In this document: one piece after another, positions 1 to 9,174 of the stretch
Numbering within the stretch: the stretch's first letter is position 1
How the letters are laid out: each line of letters starts with the position of its first letter
Assembly: GCF_025399195.1 (NCBI RefSeq)
Contig: NW_026252168.1
Location: forward strand, 47,486-75,971
Length of the DNA: 28,486 nt
Source of the DNA: Umbelopsis ramanniana AG
Taxonomy: Eukaryota; Mucoromycota; Umbelopsidomycetes; Umbelopsidales; Umbelopsidaceae
Reading direction: 5' to 3'
Notes under the pieces: generated by a model
Database searches by the model: none
What the model saw: the letters and a program-made list of their open reading frames with translations, nothing else
What the model was told of the DNA's origin: nothing
Translations under genes and position numbers: made by a program

Positions 1-489
1 AGTTTGGACACCCTCAATTTGGATAAGAGAAGTGTTCTCGTTCTGGTTGCGCTTGGCGCGCTCGTAACCCAAAACACGGCCCTTGCTGTAAAGACTATAA
101 CAGAAAAAGACATACAGCGTTAGTGAGTGAGTTCAAGTAAGTCAATGCATCGTCCGGGTTGACAAGTATGGAAAGATTTGCTGAGGTATGGATTAAGATG
201 CCAGTAAGCCAGAGGAAGCTACTGTAATTCGAAAGAGGGGATGGCAAACCAGTCAACCTTGTGTAAGGTCTACTTGGTAGGAGAGTGTTGCGATGGCTGG
301 CAATTGAGTTGATAAGCAGAATGTCGAAATGGAGCTTTTCAAAAAGTTACTGTTCGTTCATCAGTCGAAAAGTGGCGAGGGTTGAGTCATCCATCCATCC
401 ATACAGTCATCCATCTATCCATACGAGCAGTACCACGGAGCAATTCATTGCAATAGTAGCCATCATATTATTTGTACGCACCGAGACAT
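1..489 (-). CDS. RPL33: 60S ribosomal protein eL33 (L35Ae family), 3' part missing
   Basis: Component of the large cytosolic ribosomal subunit. Only the amino end lies in the window. A tiny first coding exon (489-482) gives Met-Ser plus two bases of Arg, then an intron (481-95, 5' GTGCGT, 3' TTATAG), then exon 94-1, which runs off the left edge. The spliced product starts [20 protein letters not shown] and continues to IQIEGVQT. This matches the family's RLYxKG...YxRxKRxxNxNxSLIxIEGV block, about one third of a ~107-residue protein. The Arg codon split by the intron restores exactly the conserved RLY start, which supports the distant ATG. The intron is 387 nt, several times longer than others here. 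The gene is divergent from uL3m. Identity is certain; the first exon is well supported but inferred from splice signals. Confidence 0.93.
384..424. repeat. ATCC/ATCT tetranucleotide-like repeats inside the eL33 intron
   Basis: A run of imperfect CATCCATC units (two blocks, each followed by ATAC) lies inside the long eL33 intron. A weaker ATCCATCT-rich patch appears near 11160-11195, upstream of the other cytosolic ribosomal protein gene, uL22. It is probably a microsatellite; no function is claimed. Confidence 0.6.
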
Positions 490-564
490 CGATTCACGTA
501 AAAAGAAGGGTTTATCTCGCAGAGGGCTAGGAAGGTCTTTTGAAATCCGTGAAATCGCACCTGT

Positions 565-570
565 CACGTG
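565..570. promoter_or_regulatory. E-box CACGTG upstream of eL33
   Basis: A palindromic CACGTG in the context TCACGTGA, 76 bp upstream of the eL33 start codon. In fungi this is the binding site of Cbf1-type bHLH factors, which regulate ribosomal protein genes in some yeasts (for example Candida albicans). The role here is inferred from the motif and position. Confidence 0.5.
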
Positions 571-923
571 ATTTATTGTTCTCTCGTTTTCAAAGTTGTA
601 TCTTTCCTACAGCCATATCTTTTGGCATCTGCACTATAAAGTATACACAGTCTTTAAATTAATAGCATATTTCATCTTTTGCAGATAATAATTTGAAATG
701 GGCTATGTATGGCTACATATATACCGACCTGTACACTTCTTTATCATGGTCAACTCTTTTTTGTCAGCGTTTATTTTCCTCTCTTCGTTGGCCATATTTC
801 GATATTTTGCCTATCTCTGATAGTCATTTAACCTGTGTTAAGTGGATACAAATAGCCTCATGCTTTTTTTCTTAAGCGTCTTTTTCATATCGTGGTCAAT
901 TAATCGTTGGCAATGGTCGAGGT

Positions 924-929
924 CACGTG
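924..929. promoter_or_regulatory. E-box CACGTG upstream of uL3m
   Basis: A second CACGTG in the context TCACGTGT, 74 bp before the chosen uL3m start. It mirrors the site in front of eL33. No other CACGTG was found in the window by eye. Confidence 0.5.
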
Positions 930-1002
930 TGCCATATTTTTTGGCAAATCTCCCAAATTTTTTACTTCTCCAGAAAACAGCAACATTGGCCCTCTCATTG
1001 CA

Positions 1003-2127
1003 ATGAATTCCCTCACAAAGTTGCTCCCCAGCATCACCTCGGCTGTAGCGACCAGAAGCTCTCGACCAATAATTTCAGCATGTTTTCATAGCAGTGTCAC
1101 TGCTCGACAAGCTGCTTCCACTGCTGATCAGCAGCCCGCATGGACCCCTCAGTCACAAAGAGTTGGTGTCATTGCAAGAAAGAAGGGAATGTCTACATTC
1201 TGGGACGAATGGGGTGCTAGAATGCCTACAACTATTCTCCAGGTACTGTAAAATAACCTTCGAGTCACATAAATATACCTACCAGTGACTAATCAATATT
1301 GCCAATTATCATGTAGCTCGAAGATGTTCAAGTTCTTGATGTTCGAACAGAGGAGAAACACGGATATACAGCCCTGCAGGTCGGATGTACCAACAAGAAG
1401 AATGTCACCAAGCCCGTGGCCATCCACTATTCCAAACTTAATGTCGAACCAAAGCAGTCCGTAGCTGAATTCCGAGTTACGGACGATGCCTTGTTGCCAG
1501 TGGGTACCATATTGAACGCTGCCCATTTTGTTCCTGGTCAATATGTTGATGTGACCGCACCCTCGTAAGTTCACCGTACTGTTAGAGTAATATTCATGGT
1601 TGCCCAGTCATTGACTCGCTCTAACTTGGCCGCTTGCAGAATTGGTAAAGGATTTGCTGGTGTCATGAAACGATGGAACTTTGCCGGTCTTCCAGCTTCC
1701 CATGGTGTTTCTTTGGCGCATAGATCTGCTGGTTCCACTGGTCAGCGAAAGGTACATTGAATTTATTCATGGGTTCCAAATATGTGAACGGTGCTAATCG
1801 ATAAAATTTCAGTGGCCAAGCAAAGTTTTTAAGGGCAAGAAGATGGCTGGTCGCATGGGTGGCAAGAGCGTGACTGTCCAAAGTCTCAAGGTTCTAAAGA
1901 TTGATACTGAGCTTAACCTTGTTTATGTCAAGGGTTGCGTTCCTGGTTTTGATGACCAGTTCGTCAAGATCAAGGATGCTGTCAAAAAGCATGGTGCTAA
2001 GCGATTCCCTAGTGACACATTGCCACCACCTTTCCCAACTGTCAAAGATGCCGATTTGCAGGCAATGCCTCGAGAACTAATTGCCAACAGTGGTGAAGGC
2101 AAAGATCCTTTCACTACCAAGGAGTAG
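1003..2127 (+). CDS. MRPL9: Mitochondrial large-subunit ribosomal protein uL3m
   Basis: Mitoribosomal protein L3, a core 23S-like rRNA binder near the peptidyl-transferase centre. Four exons (1003-1242, 1317-1564, 1640-1751, 1813-2127) encode 304 residues, typical of the fungal mitochondrial form. The first ~55 residues are Ser/Arg/Thr-rich with almost no acidic residues, as in a matrix-targeting presequence. The L3 core begins around [20 protein letters not shown]. The hallmark loop near residues 165-200 follows ([31 protein letters not shown]), then MAGRMGG and KGCVPG. An in-frame ATG exists 96 nt upstream (907), but the later Met is preferred. It gives a presequence with no hydrophobic preamble and leaves the E-box outside the coding region. 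Introns are 48-75 nt with GT-AG ends. Confidence 0.95.
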
Positions 2128-2496
2128 AATAGAGAAATATCCACACTGTACATGAATCCATAGAGGTTATTAACGCCAGCGATAGTCTAAAAAGTTTTTT
2201 TTTCTTTTACAATACACGACTGAATTTATTAACATATCTCGGTTTATTATCATTATTCAATACCAAAAACAAAAGGGCACAATTACGTAGAAAACGTTAA
2301 CAATGGCTAGCTGTAGTCAACTGGTCAAGATCAAAGAGCTTTCTTTGCCGTAAGTAATCAGGTACACGGCAGAGGGATGAGATTGAAAATTTTGTATTTT
2401 CTATGAAACATTTTAGGAATTTTGAAAAAGTGAGGGGGACATGAAAACAAAAAAAATCTGAAAGCTGTTAGCATTTCACAACTTCAACTTGCCAAC
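2128..2496. other. Spacer between uL3m and bL34m
   Basis: 369 bp holding the 3' UTR of uL3m and the promoter of bL34m, which are in tandem. It is AT-rich with short A and T runs. No gene, repeat or clear regulatory motif was seen. Confidence 0.5.
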
Positions 2497-2858
2497 ATGT
2501 CACTTCTGTCCACTGTTTTCTCAGCATTTCGCACCTCAGTTGCTCGTGCCGGCACCAGCACCGGTATTGCACCATCAGCACCTTCGATGTTCAGGTACTT
2601 GACTTTCTTGTCGTTTGTGAGCAATCACTCAATGAGACGAGCAAAATGTTAACAATAGAATCTCTCTTTAGCCGATTAAATCCCATGTCCTCGCCAATTC
2701 TTTCCCAATGCCGTTTTGTCACTTACGGAAACACATATCAGCCCTCAAACCTTGTCAGAAAGCGCCGACATGGTTTCTTGGCTCGTATTACCAAGAAGAA
2801 TGGACGACGAGTGTTGCAACGACGCCAGTTGAAAGGTCGCAAGTACCTTACCCATTAG
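2497..2858 (+). CDS. MRPL34: Mitochondrial large-subunit ribosomal protein bL34m
   Basis: Small basic mitoribosomal protein of the bL34 family. Two exons (2497-2594, 2672-2858) encode 94 residues. The first ~50 residues form a Ser/Ala/Arg-rich mitochondrial presequence. The last ~44 carry the whole bL34 signature: [19 protein letters not shown], then [17 protein letters not shown]. The intron splits a Ser codon (AG/C). The bacterial homologue is about 46 residues, so the extra length is the targeting peptide. It is tandem to uL3m and convergent with dusA, whose stop lies 120 bp beyond. Confidence 0.95.
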
Positions 2859-2978
2859 AGACAAAGCAAAATACGACCACAATTCTATTTTGCTTAGAAA
2901 AAACTATGTACAATACCATAAATCAATCACTTTTCTCGAAAAAATTAAATACAATTGCCAATAGACTTTGGTGTTATT

Positions 2979-4420
2979 TCATAGACTTGCACGCTGGTAC
3001 TGTGGCTCAACATCTTCTTGGTTAAGATTGACTTGCTCCATAGCGCGATAGACAACACGATCCAGATTCCATACTGCCGAATCCTTGCTGTTTTTTCGCT
3101 CTAATATCATTTCTTCTCCCAATGCACGACGAAATCTTCTCCCTTGTCCGCCTTGATAGAGCATCATCACCGGTTTCGCCATGATGGCTATAGATGGTCG
3201 GTGTGCTCCATGCGTCTTGGTAGAAAGAAAATCGTTCACATATGCTTTTCATTGAATAAGCTATTAACAACTGCATAAATTTTGGTATGAGCACGACAGA
3301 GACATTAGACTTACATAAATAATTGTCTATAATGCTGGCAGAAGATTGTAGTTGCACCTCTGGGATCTTGTAAACATCTGGGTAATATCATCATCAGCTT
3401 CAATTAATTTAACATATTTCAATTAAACATCGATGGAAAACAGCTGACCTCTGTCGAGTTGTTGAAGGAACATCGGGTTGTCCATCACTGGAGAGAGAAT
3501 AGTATTAGCATCAGGAAAGTGGAATACTAGATTCAAGTGGTAGCTGCACGTACCTTCACGTCCGACCATACAACCGTGTATTTTTGACATAGCTTCTATC
3601 ACTGCTTCTGTCGTTCTGAATCCACCATTGATAGAAAATACAGCTTGTGGATATTTTTTGGCAGTTTGCCAAACTCTATTATAGTCTAAAGGGGGTATAT
3701 TCCGATTTTGCCGAGGGGACAAACCTCGCAAATGGCATTTTCGGGCATGAATAATAATGTGAGGAGGAGGTCTTGAACAGGATAGTTGTACTTCAATCTG
3801 TCAAGAATTGTTAACTACACATGTTTGATCGATGAATTTTAAAACTTTGTAGCCACTGTTAATATACTCACAAAGTTGTGTAAAAATTCTATCGAATCCA
3901 GATCATCCACTCCGGTTCGACATTTGATGGTAACAGGGATCTGAACCGATGTCTTTTCCATTTCGTTTAGAATATTTGCCACAACATGAGGAGTCTTCAT
4001 CAGCACAGCTCCAAAGTTACCATGCTGGACTCTATCACTTGGACAACCGACGTTAATGTTCACCTCCTTAAAGCCATGGTCTTGCACAATTTTGGCTGCA
4101 AGAGCCATGTTGCCTGGGTCGCAGCCGCCTAATTGGACTACCGTATCTTCATGTGCAACGCCAGCAAACCTTGATATGTCTTCTCGATGGTTTATGATAG
4201 CATTAGAGTGTATCATTTCGGTATATAAGGAGTACCTAGGTGATATAATCCGAAGCATTTGCAGGAAGTGCTGTTTAAAGGTCCTTAGTTAGAAGGACGC
4301 CCGGTATTCTAGTGCCATTATGGCCTTAAATCTTACGGGATTGGTCACGTCTATCATTGGAGCGACGCTAATTGGCCTCGCCAGCCGGCTCATGCCCAAT
4401 GCCGTGGTTGCAACGTTCAT
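2979..4420 (-). CDS. dusA: DusA-type tRNA-dihydrouridine synthase
   Basis: Flavoenzyme reducing uridine to dihydrouridine in the tRNA D-loop (in bacteria DusA makes D20/20a). Six exons (4420-4337, 4270-3872, 3797-3554, 3487-3449, 3377-3315, 3244-2979) give 364 residues with all phases closing. Visible motifs are APMIDVT (FMN barrel start), LYTEM, VVQLGGCDP, NVGCPSDRVQ with the presumed catalytic Cys104, IPVTIKCRTGVDD, IIIHARK, LSPRQNR-IPPLDYNRVW, FSINGG and GCMVGRE. The C-terminal helical domain has PVMMLYQGGQGRRFRRAL. These follow E. coli DusA (330 residues) closely and differ from the Dus1-4 family of yeast. The amino extension is short, ending at Arg15, and could be a weak targeting signal. 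An in-frame TGA lies just upstream of the chosen ATG. The gene is head-to-head with La, 138 bp apart. Confidence 0.93.
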
Positions 4421-4558
4421 GTTGCTGAAGAACCGAAGTCACTTTTTTTGTTGAACCCCGCTTTGACATAGCAAACACCAAAAAAAAAAAAAAAGTTGCG
4501 TCTAGGCTGTAAGAAAGAGAAGCTTATAGGCCCTAGTTTGTTCTCAAAGTCCTCGAAA
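4421..4558. promoter_or_regulatory. Short bidirectional promoter, dusA / La
   Basis: Only 138 bp separate the start codons of the divergent dusA and La genes, so the two promoters must overlap. It contains a 15-nt A run near 4480-4494 (nucleosome-excluding poly(dA:dT)) and a palindromic-looking CTTATAGGCCCTAG around 4523-4536. Factor binding is not known. Confidence 0.6.
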
Positions 4559-6234
4559 ATGTTGGCCGCGAATACCATCGAATCTACGGAGAAGATCCTT
4601 ACTCCACCCGGTGAATCCGGCTCCACGCAAGAGCAGGCTTCCGTTGGAACCGAACTTCAGCAACAAATTCGCGAAACGGTGGAGACGATCTTTAGCGACA
4701 CCAATCTCTCCAAAGACCAGTTTATGAAGGAACTGGTCGAGCAGTCGCCTGAAGGATGTAAGTCATTGCCCGAAACTGGATCTGCTCAATATTGCCAGCC
4801 TGGCGACTTACCAATGCTTTGCTTTACTCAGGGGTCACTTTGAAAAAAGTTAACAGCTTCAAGAAAGTCAAAACTCTAACCTCAGGGGATGCCTCTGTTC
4901 TGATCGAGGCCATCAAGACTTCTTCAATTTTACAGCTGAACGATGATGACACCAAACTTAGAAAAGCTCCAAGAGATCAAATTCAAGCTGCTGCCGATGT
5001 ACCAATTGCTGGCTTGGCACCTGTAGCTGGGCAATCCAGAGCACTTGTTTTGGCTTTGAAGGATCCAAAGCTGGACAAATCGATCTACGTCGTAAGTTGA
5101 AACATTGATGGACATTGTAAATTGAAGGGCTGTTCACTCATGAATTTCACAGAAAGGATTCCCCAATCCAGATGAAGAAGGCTATGAAGGTGACCACAGC
5201 ATTGAGTCTCTCGAAAAGGATATCCATCGATTTTTTGAACAGTATGGTAACGTGAAATCCATAAAGATGAGAAAAGATGACGAAAAGAAATTCAAGGTAA
5301 GTGTTGGTCTCGGATTTACGTGCCAGCCTGCTGCTTTCAACAAGCTCATACTATGTTGCTTTAAAGGGAAGTGCCTTTGTCGAATTTGAAGCATCTGACA
5401 AGGTTGAAGAAGTGTGTGCCCAAAGTTTGACGTTCGATAACAACAACATACTGGAAATAATGCCCAAGTAGGTTGATATGAGTATGAGTTATAATATCAA
5501 TGGAAGCGGGCTGTTTACTAACTTAGGGGCAAATACCTTACTTTCAGGCGAAAATATGTTGTGAAGAAGTTTGAGGAACACAAAGACGAAGACTGGGCTA
5601 AGAAGGTTTGGGAAGATAGAACCAAACAAAAGTCGAACAGATTGGTCAAGTTTTCCAATGCTGCTGGCAAGTCCATAGGGAAAGTCAAGGTTTGTACACG
5701 GCACCAGCATCTGGCAATTAGAGATCAGTCTTCTCACATGTGGTTTAGGAATCATTTGGCGCTGATTGTGTTGGTTGGATCGACTTTATTGGTGATGGCG
5801 TTGGTGTTATACAAATTCGCAACAAGACTGCCGATGAGTTTATTCAAGAATTCAGTGGCGGTGAGCACAACCTCGAGTTTGCTATTCCAACAGGTAAACT
5901 TGCTCATTCGATTTGTGTTAACAAGCGTTGGCATTGACTACATACTCAATATGACTTGTATTTAGACGAGGAAACCAGGCTTTTCTTTGATAAGAAAGAT
6001 GCAAAGCTAGCAAAGGTAGACGGCGGAAATTCTCGGGGGCGAGGAAGAGGTCGTGGCCGAGGTCAACGCGGTGGTCGCGGTGGTCGCGGTGGACGTGGTG
6101 GACGTGGTGGTCACAATGCCAGCTCCGAACCAAAGGGAGGCGAGGAGAAATCTGTGGGACCCGTCAAGCGAAAAGCAGAATCACAACCAGAGGGCATACC
6201 ACAAGTCAAGGAGACAAAACTCAATGGTGCATAG
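4559..6234 (+). CDS. LHP1: La protein (pre-tRNA / RNA polymerase III transcript chaperone)
   Basis: La proteins bind the 3' UUU-OH of nascent Pol III transcripts and guide pre-tRNA processing in the nucleus. Seven exons (4559-4757, 4832-5091, 5153-5296, 5367-5467, 5548-5689, 5749-5893, 5966-6234) encode 419 residues. Order: La motif ~33-118 (FSDTNLSKDQF, GWVTLKKVNSF); RRM1 ~150-250 (SIYVKGFPNPDEEG, FEQYGNVKSIKMRK, GSAFVEFEA); basic linker; second RRM/xRRM ~283-345 (GADCVGWIDFIGDGVGVIQI); RGG tail ~360-390 built of GRGRG and GGRGGRG repeats; KRKAE-type nuclear signal near the end. Odd point: positions equivalent to human Gln20, Tyr23 and Tyr24 of the uridylate pocket are Thr40, Thr43 and Ile44, while Asp53 and Phe55 are kept. 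Confidence 0.93.
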
Positions 6235-6619
6235 ATAGAATTGCAATATCAGCATGTACAGTATATACAGTATCATTCACTTCACGACAATCTCTCATGG
6301 ACATGGATGCTGTCAAGTTTTTGAACCACGTCATCCTCCTAGACCTTAGACGCACTACAATGATACACAGCCAGCATTTTTTTTTTCCATGATTGATAAT
6401 AGACGAGTTTTCTATTACGAAACGCTCATGTAATTGGTAATTGGCAAATGTTTGAGTGTAGTTAAAGAAAAAAGGTGTGGGTCATAATGCGATATTACAT
6501 TGGGAGTAGAGGCACCTATGATTTTATAAGAAGCGCAATGACAATGGTGAGTGAAGATAGCGATAAGATGAAAATATAAATGAGGCTCTGTAGTCGTATG
6601 CGATCATTGTTCCGGACAT
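6235..6619. other. Convergent spacer, La / CDK
   Basis: 385 bp between two convergent stop codons. It must hold both 3' UTRs. There are T-rich and A-rich runs but no gene or repeat that I can support. Confidence 0.5.
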
Positions 6620-8344
6620 TTAATCGAGCGACTGCTCTCTCTTTCGCAAATCGTCAAAGTACGGGTCTAGATATGCTCATTAGTTCATAGTGCCTTTACG
6701 AATCCAATTCATTTTACGTGTACTTACGGCGCAGCGCTTCATTTGCGCTCAATCTTTTTTCTGGCACATACTCAATTAATCGCTGAAACGGACGGTCGTT
6801 AGGTACATGAGAAGTACGTAGTGAGACAGCTCAATGTCAAACAATACCTTCAACAGATCTATACCCAACGAATCGAGCTTTGGTAGAAGCGATTCTAAAG
6901 ATATCCGACCAAAGATTTCAAAATCACGCTGAAAGCAAACCCTTTAATTCGCAGGAACCGATATGACAAATTTTGACACGAAGACTTACTTTGTATTCTG
7001 GAAGCTGAGAAACCTTTGGCCAAGTTTCTTCCGTAGGTGTACCTAAAACTGTTCAATGCGGTCAAGATTTTCGTGTGGTTAGATAGAACAAAATATAACA
7101 TTGGAACGCTGATGACGACAAAAAGGATATTTGAAAATTCTTTGCAGCTGATCTGGTATAGAACTTCCAGGAAACAAAGGTCGCCCTGACGCCAATTCAG
7201 CAAAGATGCAGCCAGCGGACCAGAGATCAATAGAAGTAGAGTACTGTCTAGAGCCCATCAACACATCTGGAGCTCTGTACCATAATGTGACGACCTAAAC
7301 TATGATTCAGTATCTTGTGAAATGGACATCAAGTTGCCTCATCAACAAACCTCATGGGAATAATTTCGAACAGGAATTCCAAATGCGCGAGCAAGGCCAA
7401 AATCACCTAGTTTTAAGTCTCCTTTCTGAAAACGATCACGCAAATTTGTAAGCAATTACGTCGCTTTCAACGAGCATACGGGCATGGTATGTCTTACCTT
7501 ATTAATTAAAAGATTCTGCGGCTTGAGATCCTATTGAGAGTGACAGATGAGAATCAATTCCAAAACGAAACAGATTGCGCGCGAAACTGTACCCTATGTA
7601 ATACTCGATGCTCATGACAAAAAGCGATTCCTTTCAAAAGCTGATACATAAATTGCTGATGAAGACAACACACGAGAGTTAGTAACGCTTATAACGCACC
7701 GTTCCATATGTGCGATAAAATCGTTGCATTACCTTTATCGTCAAAGTGTCAATGTCTCCGCCATAAGAATCCAAAAACTTTTTCAAATCAGAGTCCAGGT
7801 ATTCAAAAACTAGTGTCAACTTCTTTTCCGTGTGTAAAACATCATAAAGTCTGGAACAAGTCCCATGGATCAGTAATCGATGAAGGATACATTGATCACT
7901 TTGTAGCTCATTTACCTGACGATATTTGGATGCTTCAATTCCTTCAGCAAAGAGATTTCGCGAATAGCTGTACATGGAACCTGTGAAATGGTTAAAGAGC
8001 TGTATATATGGACTTGGGCGTTTGGATCTAGATGTGTTCATTACCCCTTCTTCTTCATTGTCTAACCGAATTCGTTTCAAGGCAACTACTTCGTTTGTCT
8101 CTCTGTTCTGGGCTTTGTAGACAATTCCGTATGTACCTGTACATAGTTGGGTTAGAACACAAGACTTCAAAAAATTACGAAGAATCAACATTCGTTGAAA
8201 TTGTGTGCGAGGCATGCACTGCGACGACATTTTACCTTCTCCAAGCTTTTCAATTTTCTAAACAAACGTTGTCAAAGGTTGATGAGTACGGGTGATCCAT
8301 GGTATAGATTATAGACATGATCTACTAACCTGATACTTGTCCAT
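6620..8344 (-). CDS. PHO85: CDK5/Pho85-family cyclin-dependent kinase
   Basis: Ser/Thr kinase driven by a cyclin. Thirteen exons (8344-8330, 8257-8236, 8136-8045, 7980-7916, 7850-7733, 7655-7593, 7530-7498, 7425-7351, 7294-7131, 7050-6990, 6928-6848, 6782-6728, 6666-6620) give 296 residues; human CDK5 has 292. Landmarks fall at CDK5 positions: GEGTYG 11-16 with Tyr15, Lys33, PCTAIRE helix 45-51, HRD 124-126, DFG 144-146 and Ser159 where cell-cycle CDKs have Thr160. CDK5/Pho85-like blocks include [20 protein letters not shown] and [20 protein letters not shown]. The PCTAIRE spelling also occurs in CDK16-18, but the lack of long extensions and Ser159 favour CDK5/Pho85. Intron 9 is an apparent AT-AC intron. 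The first coding exon is only 15 nt. Confidence 0.92.
7051..7130 (-). other. U12-type AT-AC intron in the CDK gene
   Basis: On the minus strand the intron starts ATATCCTTTTT, an exact match to the minor-spliceosome 5' site (ATATCCTTT). It ends TTGAAC and has ATCTTGACC, close to the U12 branch consensus TTCCTTRACY, with the presumed branch A about 11 nt from the 3' end. Removing these 80 nt joins ...RIFK and VLGTPTEE exactly as the CDK family requires. A GT-AG reading would need a poor GTCGTC donor and would insert extra residues in a conserved stretch. Confidence 0.85.
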
Positions 8345-8453
8345 GTTATGTATAGGAATACCAGGCAGTGTTGAAGTCAACTCAGACTTTCTACTAATCG
8401 GTACAGTCACAAATGTTTTGAAACAGTTTTAAAACACATCAGAACGGAGAGCC

Positions 8454-8764
8454 ATGGCTGCACCTCAAAAACAAGCTTTTAAAACCTTGAAGATACCGGG
8501 TAATATACAGTACATGAGTAAAAAGATAACACCTCATGAAAATTGATTATCACTGGACCTTTAAGAATGCACATGGGAATAAACCTCAATCCATTGGTAA
8601 AGTGGATATTTATGCTGATGCAAGCCTGCCAACTAAACTGGTGGCCGCATGCAGTTAAGTGTACAAACTTTCGATGATCTTGAGCTCAGACTTCAGCACT
8701 GTTTAAACATGTTTTTCCAAAGATATTTTGCAGAGACTATAGGCAGCAAAGTACGCCTTTATAA
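8454..8764 (+). CDS. Possible small single-pass membrane protein, 59 aa
   Basis: Tentative model, not recognised. Three exons (8454-8509, 8566-8658, 8734-8764) close in phase across introns of 56 and 75 nt with GT-AG ends, typical sizes for this genome. The start has a good context (GCCATGG). The product begins MAAPQKQAFKTLKIPGNIQ, has one hydrophobic stretch containing NPLVKWIFMLMQ, and ends DYRQQSTPL. Size and layout resemble accessory subunits of mitochondrial membrane complexes, but no family is claimed. It would be head-to-head with the CDK gene (109 bp between ATGs). An alternative is that only the first 56 nt are transcribed as part of the CDK promoter region. Confidence 0.35.
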
Positions 8765-9174
8765 TAACTCTCATGTCGCGAATTAGTGAATAATGCACCG
8801 TTGTCCTCAATAACATCAATTCGTACCGTGCACTCATAACAAACGCATCATCGAATATTTCGTAAGGAAAATGCCAAAAAAAAAAAACGACACGAAAACA
8901 TAATCCTCAGCGTTTTGAACGGTTCGTATTACGCAAGACATCACGTATTTCAGAATAATTTAGCGATCTTGAACTTCACATCCCTGCAGTACGCCAGGTT
9001 GAAGTATAAGTGGCTTATTCAATTATGATGTGAGCCTTGATTAAGCAGTCGCTCATAGTCTTATCCTCAATGTGAGGCTAAAAAAAATCGAAATAGTGAC
9101 AGAAAGCTCAATCCATTAGATACGATGTTTTATTGTTCGATGCCTGACCAAATGTAGTTGCGGAAGTAGTTTAT
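8765..9174. other. Spacer before the ankyrin gene
   Basis: 410 bp, AT-rich, with a 12-nt A run around 8876-8887. It lies between the tentative small gene and the 3' end of the ankyrin gene. No supported feature. Confidence 0.45.

Larger units (their letters stand above)
490..1002. promoter_or_regulatory. Divergent promoter region, eL33 / mitoribosomal uL3m
   Basis: This 513 bp spacer separates two divergently transcribed ribosomal protein genes, one cytosolic and one mitochondrial. It contains two CACGTG E-boxes, listed separately, at nearly equal distances from the two start codons. It has AT-rich stretches and no obvious TATA box close to either ATG. No gene was recognised in it; short open frames here show no homology I can name. 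Confidence 0.6.

Noticed and set aside
907-1002. Upstream in-frame ATG extending uL3m by 32 residues
   Set aside because: The extension adds hydrophobic and acidic residues before a good presequence and would place the E-box inside the coding region.
7051-7115. GT-AG reading of the CDK AT-AC intron
   Set aside because: It needs a GTCGTC donor and adds extra residues (YPF region) inside a conserved block; the AT-AC reading fits the family without gaps.
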